From Flavobacteriaceae bacterium (GTDB lineage Bacteria > Bacteroidota > Bacteroidia > Flavobacteriales > Flavobacteriaceae), in assembly GCA_013001365.1 (NCBI GenBank), contig JABDMQ010000058.1:1-31074 (forward strand): a stretch of DNA of 31,074 nucleotides. The letters run 5' to 3'. The notes under the pieces were generated by a model. It was not told the DNA's origin. It saw only the letters and a list, made by a program, of their open reading frames with translations, and searched no databases. Shown here piece by piece: positions 1-7,539 of this stretch (position 1 is the stretch's first letter; the number at the start of each line of letters is the position of its first letter). The translations under genes were made by a program, and so were the position numbers.

Positions 1-410
1 TGCCTGTTCACATTTTCTCCTTTTGCTCGCCAAGTGCGTTCAATACTTACTGAACCAACATAAGCCAAAATTTTAGGAAGAAGTCCTGCCTTCATCGTTT
101 CCTTAGCTGCCACATAATATATATTGAGCTTAGGATTCCACAGATACCCAATGTTCTTGATTGAATCGTCCCTACCGCTTAAACTTGCATTGAATACATG
201 GAACATGGCAACGACATCTGCAAAATAAGTCTGGTGATTAGAAATGAAAAGCACATTGGTGTCTGGAAGATTCCTGATGATATCCGAACCTTCTATCTGC
301 AATTCGTTGAATCCCCTGAATCTTTGATGAGTCATTAGACCTAAAATCCGGATAAGCCATTTTTTAAGGAATAGGATATGACCAAAAGGATTTTCTTTGA
401 ATAATCCCAT
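1..410 (-). CDS. PlsC-type 1-acyl-glycerol-3-phosphate acyltransferase, N-terminal part (runs off window start)
   Basis: The reading frame begins at the ATG complementary to 408-410 and stays open to base 1, giving about 136 residues of a longer protein. It has the look of a Bacteroidota lysophosphatidate acyltransferase, which adds the second acyl chain to lysophosphatidate at the inner membrane. The first acyltransferase block reads NHQTYFAD, followed by a conserved stretch with KETMKAG and a later VSIERTW block. The spacing between the catalytic His and Asp is five residues, not the usual four. The gene lies 42 bases downstream of the Nudix gene on the same strand, so the two may be co-transcribed, although a possible -10-like element (431-438) sits in the gap. 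The C-terminal half is not visible, so substrate choice cannot be judged. Confidence 0.85.
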   Translation of the reverse strand, partial: MGLFKENPFGHILFLKKWLIRILGLMTHQRFRGFNELQIEGSDIIRNLPDTNVLFISNHQTYFADVVAMFHVFNASLSGRDDSIKNIGYLWNPKLNIYYVAAKETMKAGLLPKILAYVGSVSIERTWRAKGENVNR

Positions 411-430
411 ATTTACATTAGTTAGACAAA

Positions 431-438
431 CAAAAGTA
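431..438 (-). promoter_or_regulatory. Possible TAnnTTTG promoter element for the acyltransferase gene
   Basis: On the minus strand this reads TACTTTTG, an exact match to the Bacteroidota TAnnTTTG element, about 20 bases before the ATG. No TTG is found 17-23 bases further upstream, so the site is only a half match. Confidence 0.35.
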
Positions 439-452
439 ACAAAAGCGATCTA

Positions 453-1094
453 TTAAAGGGACGCTTTGAGTATATCTTTTATCTCGCTTAACATCATTGC
501 CGTCGCTCCCCAAACAACATGACCATTAAGTTGGAAAGCAGGCACCTCAACATCAATTTTATAAGAGGTTGAAACCCTTTTTGTTATGATGTATTCTTCA
601 TTAAAAACATCTTGCATCCTGACTTGTATTATCTCCTCTACTTCTTTCTCTTCTTTGATCAGTTCAGGGGTTGATGGCATAATGCCAAGGTAGGGCTGAA
701 CAAAATAGTTGCTTGGTGGTATATATACATTGGTCAGTTCCTTTATGATTTTGACCCTCTTCGCAGGAACACCAACTTCCTCATGGGTTTCGCGCAACGC
801 CGTTTCCTTTAGTGAAGAGTCCGTATCCTCTACCCTACCGCCGGGAAAACTTATCTGTGCCGAATGAACGCCTTTGTAGGCTTTCCTTAGGATCAGTACA
901 ATATGCGTTTGGTAGTTTGAATCCGGATAAAGCAACGCAAGGACAGCAGATTGTTTTGCATCTTTAATGGAGCCTTGCTGTTTTTTCAGTAATTCTTGCC
1001 GAAATGGAGGCACCATTTTAAATTGCGAAGCTTGCCCAGGAAGTGAGATATTTTCTATTTTTGAAATTGAATTTAAAACAACTTCGAAATTCAT
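453..1094 (-). CDS. NudL-like Nudix hydrolase (CoA pyrophosphatase type)
   Basis: The 213-residue protein has the Nudix signature near residues 83-108: a FPGG entry, then ALRETHEEVG supplying the metal-binding glutamates. The FPGG context and the spacing before the RExxEE core match the NudL/CoA-diphosphatase branch, whose members split coenzyme A or related dinucleotides into 4'-phosphopantetheine and adenosine bisphosphate. The N-terminus (SLPGQASQFKMVPPFR) resembles the conserved opening of this family, which supports the ATG at 1092-1094. That ATG directly abuts the start codon of the divergent cyclophilin gene, so there is no intergenic DNA on the upstream side. No clear promoter for this gene was found inside the neighbouring coding region. 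Substrate is inferred from family only. Confidence 0.88.
   Translation of the reverse strand: MNFEVVLNSISKIENISLPGQASQFKMVPPFRQELLKKQQGSIKDAKQSAVLALLYPDSNYQTHIVLILRKAYKGVHSAQISFPGGRVEDTDSSLKETALRETHEEVGVPAKRVKIIKELTNVYIPPSNYFVQPYLGIMPSTPELIKEEKEVEEIIQVRMQDVFNEEYIITKRVSTSYKIDVEVPAFQLNGHVVWGATAMMLSEIKDILKASL
1032..1063 (+). promoter_or_regulatory. Promoter for the cyclophilin lipoprotein gene, inside the divergent Nudix coding region
   Basis: TTG at 1032-1034, 21 bases, then TATTTTTG at 1056-1063. This fits both halves of the Bacteroidota promoter pattern and lies 31 bases before the cyclophilin ATG. It lies wholly within the N-terminal codons of the opposite-strand Nudix gene. Confidence 0.6.
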
Positions 1095-1799
1095 ATGCGT
1101 CTTTTAATCCTAAGTTTATTGATTTGTTTATTGAATTGTGAAGATAAGAAAACTACAGACAAGAAATCTTTAGACCCACCTATTTCGAAAGTAATAAAAG
1201 ACACGATCGTTACGGTTGAAAAACCCAAAGTTCCTGAACGTGAGTTTCCGGTTTTGAATGATAAGAACGCGATGGAATTCTTCTTGGAGTACGACAAGGA
1301 ACACAAAGAAAACAAAGTTCGTATAACCACCGATTTCGGAATTATTGATATTCAATTGTTCAATAAGACCAAGTTTCATCGGTCCAATTTCATTTTCCTT
1401 ACAAAGTTGGGCTATTTCGATAACACACAGTTTTATCGAATCGTGAACAATTTCATTATTCAAGGAGGGAATAGCGATAACCCGGACATACGAGATAAAC
1501 GTAGGAACATTGGTAAATATCTTTTACCTCCAGACACCAAAAGAGGCTATCGACACCATAGAGGTGTTGTTTCCATGCCAAGTAGCGAAATAAAGAATCC
1601 ACATAAACTAGCATCTCCTTTCGAATTCTTTATAGTACAAAGCCCCAATGGCGCCTATCATTTAGATGGTGATTATACCATTTTTGGTAAGGTTATCAAA
1701 GGCATGAATGTTGTAGATGAAATCGCCAAGCAAAAAGCAGATGGTCGAGGCTGGCCAGATCATAACATTTACATTAGAAAAGTAGAGATCATCGATTAA
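1095..1799 (+). CDS. Cyclophilin-type peptidyl-prolyl cis-trans isomerase, lipoprotein
   Basis: The 234-residue protein starts with a short hydrophobic signal and a lipobox-like LLNC at residues 12-15, predicting a lipid-anchored envelope protein. After a charged linker, a cyclophilin domain runs from about residue 75 to the end. Recognisable blocks are TTDFGIIDIQLF, NFIFLTKLGYFDNTQFYRIVNNFIIQGG (the substrate-binding strand with the conserved Arg and Gln) and YTIFGKVIKGMNVVDEI. The family catalyses cis-trans isomerisation of Xaa-Pro bonds and would act here as a folding helper in the periplasm. The residue before the lipid-modified Cys is Asn, which is uncommon, so lipidation is probable but not certain. 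The start codon touches that of the divergent Nudix gene. Confidence 0.92.
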   Translation: MRLLILSLLICLLNCEDKKTTDKKSLDPPISKVIKDTIVTVEKPKVPEREFPVLNDKNAMEFFLEYDKEHKENKVRITTDFGIIDIQLFNKTKFHRSNFIFLTKLGYFDNTQFYRIVNNFIIQGGNSDNPDIRDKRRNIGKYLLPPDTKRGYRHHRGVVSMPSSEIKNPHKLASPFEFFIVQSPNGAYHLDGDYTIFGKVIKGMNVVDEIAKQKADGRGWPDHNIYIRKVEIID

Positions 1800-1857
1800 A
1801 TTAATGCTCAAAGATTTCAACAACTAAACTGTAAAACTTCTTTTAGGAATCATAACA

Positions 1858-1865
1858 TAATTTTG
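1858..1865 (+). promoter_or_regulatory. Possible TAnnTTTG promoter element of the OmpA-family gene
   Basis: TAATTTTG matches the Bacteroidota element and stands 44 bases before the chosen ATG at 1910. No TTG was found at the expected upstream distance. Its position upstream also argues that the gene is transcribed separately from the cyclophilin gene. Confidence 0.4.
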
Positions 1866-1909
1866 TTTAAACTATTATCTTGGTTGTGCACTTAATCAAC
1901 CTAATCAAA

Positions 1910-3208
1910 ATGAGGCACTTAAAAGGGATACTTACACTTTCATTACTGATTACGATCAACAATTACATTTCGGCCCAAGATATTGAGACCCCTTGGGTAA
2001 TAGGAGTTGGTATCAATTCCGTTCATAATCCAACATCTGGCGATAACGACGCTACGACTGGGCTTAATCCGCTCAAGGGAAGGTATAGTACCTGGAATAT
2101 GGAAGCATCTGCCCTTCGAGTTACAGTTGCACGCTATTTGGACGGTGGTTTCATTTTCGAAATGGTTGGGTCCAGGAATACGATTGGTGAAAATTTTCCA
2201 ATTACTGGTGCTGAGTTCGATTACCTTTCACTGGATGGCATGGTCAAACTGAATTTGAGTAAGGCTAAAAATCCTGTCAATACCATAAATCCATATGTTG
2301 GTATCGGAGGCGGTTATACATGGCTTGATAAAATAGGTGCAGGTACACTTAATGGAACGTTTGGAATTAATTATTGGTTTGGCAGAAACTTCGGTCTTAA
2401 TTTACAAGCCACAATTAAGCAAGCTTTCAAGGATTATGGATTAAAACATTTCCAACATTCTGGTGGTGTGGTTTATCGTTTTACAGGAGATAAGCGCATT
2501 AAGGACAAAGATGGAGATGGTGTACCGGATAGGAAAGATGAATGTCCTGATCAGGCTGGATTAGCGAAATACAATGGTTGTCCAGATAATGATGGAGATG
2601 GCCTAGAGGATAGAAAAGATGATTGTCCAAACCAAGCAGGTCTGGCTATATTCAATGGTTGTCCGGACAGTGATGGTGATGGCATACAGGATAAGGATGA
2701 TGCATGTCCAGAAGTACCAGGAATATTAGCCAATAAGGGCTGTCCAATTCCGGATTCGGATCAAGATGGTGTCCTAGATTCGGAAGATAGATGTCCAACC
2801 GTTGCAGGCTCTATTGATAATTTTGGATGCCCATTGGACGAACAGATCTCAAAACAAGATGAAGAGAAAATCAATTATTTCGCAAGGACCTTGTTATTCC
2901 AATATGGCAAGACCACTTTAAGATCTTCCGATAAGGCCGCACTCGACGAAGTAGTCGCGATAATGAACACATATCCGTTCTCTAAATTCAGTATTGAAGG
3001 ACATACCGACAATTCTTCTGGTCCTGCATTTAACCTGCGATTATCATTGAATCGTGCGAAAGCGGTCAAAGATTATCTCGTATCGCAGGGTATTGATCCT
3101 GACAGACTAAGTGCCCAAGGATTTGGAGAGGGTCGTCCGATAGCATCTAACAGTACTAAGGAAGGTAGAAGAATGAATAGACGTGTTGAAATTGTATTGA
3201 GGAACTAA
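1910..3208 (+). CDS. OmpA-family outer-membrane protein with thrombospondin type 3 repeats
   Basis: The product is 432 residues from the ATG at 1910; an in-frame TTG at 1880 would add ten residues ahead of an obvious signal peptide (MRHLKGILTL... ending ISAQ), so the ATG is preferred. Residues of about 23-195 form a beta-barrel-like region with alternating aromatic strands. Four acidic calcium-binding thrombospondin type 3 repeats follow (2503-2840), each with a DxDGDGxxD core and paired cysteines. A C-terminal OmpA peptidoglycan-binding domain completes the protein (about residues 324-432), recognisable by the IEGHTDN block, the LSLNRAKAVKDYL helix and the NRRVEI end. The protein probably links the outer membrane to peptidoglycan. 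The repeats are similar to each other at the DNA level too. Confidence 0.95.
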   Translation: MRHLKGILTLSLLITINNYISAQDIETPWVIGVGINSVHNPTSGDNDATTGLNPLKGRYSTWNMEASALRVTVARYLDGGFIFEMVGSRNTIGENFPITGAEFDYLSLDGMVKLNLSKAKNPVNTINPYVGIGGGYTWLDKIGAGTLNGTFGINYWFGRNFGLNLQATIKQAFKDYGLKHFQHSGGVVYRFTGDKRIKDKDGDGVPDRKDECPDQAGLAKYNGCPDNDGDGLEDRKDDCPNQAGLAIFNGCPDSDGDGIQDKDDACPEVPGILANKGCPIPDSDQDGVLDSEDRCPTVAGSIDNFGCPLDEQISKQDEEKINYFARTLLFQYGKTTLRSSDKAALDEVVAIMNTYPFSKFSIEGHTDNSSGPAFNLRLSLNRAKAVKDYLVSQGIDPDRLSAQGFGEGRPIASNSTKEGRRMNRRVEIVLRN

Positions 3209-3215
3209 TACAATT
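3190..3215 (+). repeat. AT-rich inverted repeat across the stop codon of the OmpA gene
   Basis: AATTGTATT (3190-3198) and AATACAATT (3207-3215) are a perfect 9-base inverted repeat with an 8-base loop that includes part of the TAA stop. No T-run follows, so it is at best a weak transcript-end hairpin. Confidence 0.35.
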
Positions 3216-3308
3216 CGGTATTCTAATTTTACAGTTGAGTAAATAACTTTCTTTGTTTCCTGTTTATTTAATGATTTTTGAATCGTTAATCATTAAAAAC
3301 AGAACATT

Positions 3309-3725
3309 ATGAAAACTATTATTTATTCTTTCGCCTTGCTTATTTCATCAATATGCCTTGCTCAAGAGACAAAAGGCATTACTATCGAAATTGATATTGA
3401 TAATATATCCAATAACGAAGGAAAGGTACTTTTATCCTTGCACACTTCTGAGACTTTCATGAAAGGCCTTGGTGTCATGAATACTGAAAGCAAAATTATT
3501 AATGGCAAGATCAATGTAACTTTCGAAAATGTTCAACCTGGAGTCTATGCAGTAATGGCACTGCACGACAAAAACGAGAACAATCGCATGGATTATGATG
3601 CCAATGGCATGCCCAAAGAAAATTACGGAAGCTCGAACAACCCAATGAGCTATGGCCCACCACAGTTCTCAGAATCAAAATTTGAAGTTGACAACAAGGA
3701 CCTTAAAATGAATATTAGATTCTAA
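3309..3725 (+). CDS. DUF2141 family secreted protein
   Basis: The 138-residue product has a signal peptide (MKTIIYSFALL... cut near CLAQ, residue 19) and a single DUF2141 domain. Its marks are the N-terminal IEIDIDNISNNEGKVLLSLH strand pair, the central NVQPGVYAVMALHDKNENNRMDY block and the later GxSNNP-like stretch. The domain is a small transthyretin-like beta-sandwich found in secreted proteins of Bacteroidota; no biochemical role is established. DKNENNRMD resembles a metal-binding loop. The gene stands alone between the OmpA gene and oxyR and is followed by a strong terminator. Confidence 0.88.
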   Translation: MKTIIYSFALLISSICLAQETKGITIEIDIDNISNNEGKVLLSLHTSETFMKGLGVMNTESKIINGKINVTFENVQPGVYAVMALHDKNENNRMDYDANGMPKENYGSSNNPMSYGPPQFSESKFEVDNKDLKMNIRF

Positions 3726-3745
3726 AGAAACTTATTGTATAGATC

Positions 3746-3769
3746 AGCCCCATAATTGGGGCTTTTTTT
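3746..3769 (+). terminator. Rho-independent terminator after the DUF2141 gene
   Basis: AGCCCCA (3746-3752) pairs with TGGGGCT (3757-3763) over a 4-base TAAT loop, followed directly by a run of T. This is a compact intrinsic terminator. Confidence 0.88.
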
Positions 3770-3812
3770 ATATCCAATCAGTTCAACTAAATATTTAACT
3801 TATAGCTAACAC

Positions 3813-3842
3813 TTGTTTCAATAGATTTTATCGATAGTTTTG
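3813..3842 (+). promoter_or_regulatory. oxyR promoter
   Basis: TTG at 3813-3815, a 19-base spacer, and TAGTTTTG at 3835-3842 match both halves of the Bacteroidota promoter pattern. The ATG of oxyR follows 26 bases later. Confidence 0.65.
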
Positions 3843-3868
3843 TATCTTAGTGTCCTAATTACATTATA

Positions 3869-4807
3869 ATGACAATCACTCAATTACATTACGTTTTAGC
3901 CGTGGCCGAGCACCAGAATTTCACGAAGGCCGCAGAAAAATGCTTCGTTACTCAACCAACTTTAAGCATGCAGATTCAGAAGTTAGAAGACGAACTAGAT
4001 ATCTTGATCTTTGACAGAAGTAAAAAACCGATTGAATTGACCGAAGTTGGTCGAAAGATTGTTCACCAAGCTCGAAATATCGTCAACGAATCTGAGCGAA
4101 TCAGTGATATTGTCGATCAGCAGAAAGGGTTTATCGGCGGAGAATTCAGATTAGGAATCATACCTACAGTAATGCCTACTTTGCTGCCGATGTTCCTGAA
4201 GAGTTTTATCAAGAAATACCCAAAGGTAAAACTCAAGATTGAAGAGTTAACAACAGACGAGATCATTAGCAGAATCAACGAAGGGCATTTAGATGCTGCT
4301 ATCGCTTCTACCCCATTGGAAAACGAAAACATCAAGGAACGCGTATTGTTTTATGAGCCTTTTGTTGGTTATATCCCAAACAATCATAGATTAAGTCAAA
4401 AAGAGCATATAGATACAGACGACCTTGAATTAGAAGATATGCTGTTATTGGAAGATGGGCATTGTTTTAGAGACGGTGTAATAAATCTCTGCAAGGTCTT
4501 CAAGACCAATTCTGAAGGCTCTTTCCAGTTGGAGAGCGGAAGCATTGAGACCTTGATCAATCTGTCAAATGAAGGTCTGGGCATGACCTTGCTTCCTTTT
4601 TTGCATACCTTGGATATAAAAGACAGTGAAAAAGCCAACTTGCATTACTTCAACAAACCATCCCCAGCCAGAGAAGTAAGTATCATTTATCATAAAAGTG
4701 AATTGAAAATGCAGATCATTGAGGCTCTACATGATATTATTTCGGGAATAGTGCGGGGAGCAATTGCCTTTCAAGATGTAGATATCGTGAGTCCTTTGCC
4801 AAAATGA
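3869..4807 (+). CDS. oxyR: Hydrogen peroxide sensing LysR-family regulator OxyR
   Basis: The 312-residue protein is a full-length LysR-type regulator. An N-terminal winged helix-turn-helix spans about residues 1-60 (FTKAAEKCFVTQPTLSMQIQKLE is the recognition region). A linker helix and a periplasmic-binding-protein-like sensor domain follow. The sensor contains Cys199 and Cys208 in a GHCFRDGVINLC context. The residue numbers and the nine-residue spacing are the same as the redox pair of Escherichia coli OxyR, where peroxide drives a disulfide that switches the protein to an activator of catalase and peroxidase genes. No such target gene is adjacent. The gene has its own promoter upstream and a bidirectional terminator directly after its stop, so it appears to be a single-gene unit. 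Confidence 0.95.
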   Translation: MTITQLHYVLAVAEHQNFTKAAEKCFVTQPTLSMQIQKLEDELDILIFDRSKKPIELTEVGRKIVHQARNIVNESERISDIVDQQKGFIGGEFRLGIIPTVMPTLLPMFLKSFIKKYPKVKLKIEELTTDEIISRINEGHLDAAIASTPLENENIKERVLFYEPFVGYIPNNHRLSQKEHIDTDDLELEDMLLLEDGHCFRDGVINLCKVFKTNSEGSFQLESGSIETLINLSNEGLGMTLLPFLHTLDIKDSEKANLHYFNKPSPAREVSIIYHKSELKMQIIEALHDIISGIVRGAIAFQDVDIVSPLPK

Positions 4808-4810
4808 AAA

Positions 4811-4830
4811 AGCGACCTTTTTAGGTCGCC
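4811..4830. terminator. Bidirectional terminator between oxyR and the 65-residue gene
   Basis: GCGACCT (4812-4818) pairs with AGGTCGC (4823-4829) around TTTT. A-rich sequence on the left makes a strong U-run for transcription from the right, and a weaker TTTATT tail serves oxyR. It lies between two convergent stops at 4807 and 4835. Confidence 0.8.
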
Positions 4831-4834
4831 TTTA

Positions 4835-5032
4835 TTATGCTTTTAGTAAAATTAAACATTTGTTTAGTTCTGGATTCTGCTGAATCAAGCTATTAATAAA
4901 TATCTTGAGTTCTTCTATTTCATAAGGAAGCAGTCTCTTAATTGCTTTTTCAACTTCCTTGCAGAACAGGTTTACATCAAAACTAACTTTCTTTAAAACA
5001 GTCTTGGTGTATTCAAACATTGCTCTAGCCAT
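4835..5032 (-). CDS. Small conserved-looking cytoplasmic protein of unknown function (65 residues)
   Basis: The frame encodes 65 residues with no signal peptide or membrane segment. It is rich in Lys, Glu and Leu and should be mostly helical (EVEKAIKRLLPYEIEELKIFINSLIQ). I recall similar short proteins opening with MARAMFEYTKTVLKKVSFD in other flavobacteria, but I cannot name a family. It has its own downstream terminator and about 190 bases of non-coding DNA upstream, which argues for an independent transcript. Two cysteines (residues about 24 and 59) are present. Function is unknown. Confidence 0.72.
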   Translation of the reverse strand: MARAMFEYTKTVLKKVSFDVNLFCKEVEKAIKRLLPYEIEELKIFINSLIQQNPELNKCLILLKA

Positions 5033-5225
5033 AATTTTGAAAAATTAGTTGTTAGGGTTTAAAGTAATTTCTATCTATAGGCTACCAATCTTTTATGAAT
5101 TATTCTTTCTAAATATATTAAAAAAACGAATAAATCAATATTAAATTTCGATGAATGGTGTTAAAATTTAGTTTAAAATAAAAGAAAATTACCTCTTACT
5201 ATTTGATAATCAATCCTTAAGCATT
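5033..5225. other. AT-rich spacer with no recognised element
   Basis: This 193-base gap separates the 65-residue gene from the upstream TIGR00266 gene. It is very AT-rich, holds no open frame of note, no TAnnTTTG match on the minus strand and no convincing hairpin. It must contain the 5' leader of the small gene. Confidence 0.6.
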
Positions 5226-6026
5226 CTAAAATCTATTATCGCCATCAAGTATATCACCAATTCCACCAAGGATGCTACCCTCTCCTCTATCTTTACCACC
5301 TGCACGTGGAGCCGTGGCCAATACCCTTCCTGCCAATCTACTGAATGGTAACGATTGCACATATACAGTTCCTGGGCCTTGCAATCTGGCAAAGAACAGA
5401 CCTTCACCACCAAATACCTTATTCCGGATTCCTTTAACGAATTCGATGTCATAATCCACGTCTTGGGTAAATCCAACAATACATCCAGTATCGACTTTTA
5501 AAGTTTCACCAGCTTGCAATACTTTTTTCGCCATGGTGCCACCTGCATGAACAAAGGCCATACCATCACCTTCTAATTTTTGCATGATGAAGCCTTCTCC
5601 TCCAAATAATCCTCTTCCTAATTTCTTACTGAATTCTATACCAACGCTTACGCCTTTCGCCGCACAGAGAAATGCATCTTTTTGGCAAATAAATTTTCCT
5701 CCATATTCAGCTATGTCTATTGGGATGATCTTTCCAGGATATGGAGATGCAAAAGACACATTCCTTTTTCCTGTTAAATCGTTATAAAACGCTGTCATGA
5801 ACAAGCTTTCTCCCGTAAGTATTCTTTTTCCCGCTCCAAGAATGGATCCAAGAAAACCTGTATCCTTTTTTGAGCCATCTCCGAAAATGGTTTCCATTTT
5901 AATCCCTTCGTCCATCATCATGAAGGTTCCTGCTTCCGCAACTACTCCTTCTTGAGGGTCAAGCTCGATTTCCACATATTGCATTTCTTCACCATATATC
6001 CTATAATCTATTTCGTGTGCATTCAT
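5226..6026 (-). CDS. TIGR00266 / AIM24 family protein
   Basis: The 266-residue protein matches the TIGR00266 (AIM24-like) family in length and layout. It starts with an EIDYRIYGEEMQYVEIELDPQEGVVAEAGTFMMM block, carries glycine-rich turns such as GAGKRILTGESLF and GRGLFGGEGF, and ends in a Gly/Asp-rich tail (SILGGIGDILDGDNRF). The fold is a trimeric beta-prism; the mitochondrial relative AIM24 affects inner-membrane organisation, but the bacterial role is unknown. There is no signal peptide, so it should be cytoplasmic. It lies 48 bases after the DUF4442 gene with no promoter element in the gap, so the two are probably one transcript. Confidence 0.9.
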   Translation of the reverse strand: MNAHEIDYRIYGEEMQYVEIELDPQEGVVAEAGTFMMMDEGIKMETIFGDGSKKDTGFLGSILGAGKRILTGESLFMTAFYNDLTGKRNVSFASPYPGKIIPIDIAEYGGKFICQKDAFLCAAKGVSVGIEFSKKLGRGLFGGEGFIMQKLEGDGMAFVHAGGTMAKKVLQAGETLKVDTGCIVGFTQDVDYDIEFVKGIRNKVFGGEGLFFARLQGPGTVYVQSLPFSRLAGRVLATAPRAGGKDRGEGSILGGIGDILDGDNRF

Positions 6027-6074
6027 AAAGTTAATTTTTTAGTTGATTTGCTTATATGTTGATTATTTCAAGAA

Positions 6075-6545
6075 TTAGTTACGATCTTTTAATTTCTTGA
6101 CTTTCAATGTCCATTCAAAATTGAATTTAGATACCTTAATCCCTTCAGAATTCTTTCCAATGGCACTCATCCATACTGTCTGTCCATCTCCTGTTTCAAT
6201 TGCCCGTGCTATAGCTTCATCTACTAACTTGCCGTCCTCACATCTAAAGGTAATCCTACCAGTTGCCTTCTTTGAAAAATTTGCATTGTTATTTAGCACT
6301 AACATTGAAATTTGCCTGTCACTCTCCTTTATCTTTTTCATGACCAAGGCTCCGGTTGTTAACTCAGCTGCCATTCCTTGTACCGCCCAAAACATGGACC
6401 TAAAGGGGTTTTGATTGATCCATCGGTGCTTTACGGTAACAGTACAGGACTCATCATCGATGTATTTTGTGCGTACTCCAGTAATGTATGCCGCGGGTAA
6501 GTTAAAGAGATTGAAAATATTGATTTTTCGTGCTGTGAGCTTCAT
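6075..6545 (-). CDS. DUF4442 hotdog-fold protein (thioesterase-like)
   Basis: The product is 156 residues with features of the DUF4442 hotdog family. These are an early FNLFNLPAAYITGVR segment, a HRWINQNPFRSMFWAVQGMAAELTTGALVM block (central helix of the hotdog fold) and a long beta-sheet half. Relatives of this fold are acyl-CoA thioesterases, but no catalytic role is proven for DUF4442. It has no signal peptide. It heads a two-gene minus-strand unit with the TIGR00266 gene and is divergent from the DUF4870 gene at 6690. Confidence 0.85.
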   Translation of the reverse strand: MKLTARKINIFNLFNLPAAYITGVRTKYIDDESCTVTVKHRWINQNPFRSMFWAVQGMAAELTTGALVMKKIKESDRQISMLVLNNNANFSKKATGRITFRCEDGKLVDEAIARAIETGDGQTVWMSAIGKNSEGIKVSKFNFEWTLKVKKLKDRN

Positions 6546-6573
6546 TAAAGGACTAGGTTTCGGTAAAAATACC

Positions 6574-6581
6574 CAAAATTA
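6574..6581 (-). promoter_or_regulatory. Possible TAnnTTTG promoter element for the DUF4442-TIGR00266 unit
   Basis: On the minus strand it reads TAATTTTG, 28 bases upstream of the DUF4442 ATG. No TTG was found at the right distance. Confidence 0.4.
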
Positions 6582-6628
6582 ACGGACCACTGAAATGTTA
6601 ATTATTTGTTAATTATTAGTACTATGTC

Positions 6629-6660
6629 TTGCATACTACCTTCTAAAAGATATATATTTG
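6629..6660 (+). promoter_or_regulatory. Promoter of the DUF4870-PadR-PspC unit
   Basis: TTG at 6629-6631, a 21-base spacer and TATATTTG at 6653-6660 match the full Bacteroidota pattern. The first ATG is at 6690, leaving a leader of roughly 25 bases. Confidence 0.65.
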
Positions 6661-6689
6661 CATAAGAAACTATTATATGTTTTAATATC

Positions 6690-7145
6690 ATGTTAACCAA
6701 ACATCAAAAAAATTTAGCAGCAATTATACATTTGTCGACCTTTTCACAGTTCTTCATACCTCTTGGTAATTTTATCCTACCGTTGATCCTTTGGACTATG
6801 AACAAGGATAAATCTGAGTTTATTGATGACCATGGAAAACAGGCAATCAATTTTCAATTGAGTCTGCTGCTTTATGCCATAGCATTGATAATAATCTCGT
6901 TGCCGATATTCCTTTTGGTATTTGCTGGTAGCTTTCCAGAAGAGTTCATATATAACAATCATGATATCTATTTCGATGGCAATGATTTTCGAAATGTTTC
7001 GGGCTTGATCATATTCGGGGTCCTGGCCGGTATAATTGCATTGTCGATTTTCATCATGGAAGTCGTACTCGTTATCATGGCCATGGTAAAGGCCAATAAT
7101 GGAGAGAAATACAAATACCCACTGACAATAAATTTCATCAAGTAA
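6690..7145 (+). CDS. DUF4870 small integral membrane protein
   Basis: The 151-residue protein has a helix near residues 9-35, a second at about 51-77 and a third at about 101-130, with the family's conserved DDHGKQAINFQLS segment between the first two. This is the DUF4870 (Tic20-like) pattern. The loop between the second and third helices is long and acidic (EEFIYNNHDIYFDGNDF). No activity is known. It precedes the PadR gene by 52 bases without a promoter match between them, so it probably belongs to the same transcript and may act in the same envelope response. Confidence 0.85.
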   Translation: MLTKHQKNLAAIIHLSTFSQFFIPLGNFILPLILWTMNKDKSEFIDDHGKQAINFQLSLLLYAIALIIISLPIFLLVFAGSFPEEFIYNNHDIYFDGNDFRNVSGLIIFGVLAGIIALSIFIMEVVLVIMAMVKANNGEKYKYPLTINFIK

Positions 7146-7197
7146 TAATCAATCAAGAAATGAACAGTTTGCAAAAATTTAAATTCTATCTAGTATT

Positions 7198-7539
7198 ATG
7201 AAAATAGAAAACACAAAAGCACAAATGCGTAAAGGAGTACTGGAATACTGCATACTATCCATCCTCAAAGATGATGATGCCTATGTTGCAGAGATTCTTG
7301 GCACCCTTAAAGACGCAAAGATGCTTGTGGTCGAAGGAACAATTTATCCTTTACTTACAAGGCTAAAAAATGCTGGTCTTCTTAATTATCGTTGGGAAGA
7401 ATCCACATCTGGACCTCCAAGAAAATACTACGGCTTAACAGAGACCGGCAAACTCTTCTTGAAAGAGTTGAACGGCACTTGGAGCGATTTACAGAACGCC
7501 GTTAACTTAGTAACAAGACAAAAAAACACAAAAAAATGA
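7198..7539 (+). CDS. PadR-family transcriptional regulator
   Basis: The 113-residue protein has the PadR winged-helix fold: QMRKGVLEYCILSIL, then AYVAEILGTLK, then VVEGTIYPLLTRLKNAGLL as the recognition helix and RKYYGLTETGK as the wing. It is a short member without a long C-terminal dimer arm. Its stop overlaps the start of the PspC gene in an ATGA junction (7536-7539), which indicates translational coupling. PadR proteins next to PspC/DUF2807 membrane genes are common in Bacteroidota, and autoregulation of the operon is likely but not shown by any operator I can identify. Confidence 0.93.
   Translation: MKIENTKAQMRKGVLEYCILSILKDDDAYVAEILGTLKDAKMLVVEGTIYPLLTRLKNAGLLNYRWEESTSGPPRKYYGLTETGKLFLKELNGTWSDLQNAVNLVTRQKNTKK

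Noticed and set aside
2551..2733. Minus-strand frame with a repeated PSLSGQP pattern
   Set aside because: It is the antisense shadow of the thrombospondin type 3 repeats of the OmpA-family gene; the repetition comes from that gene.
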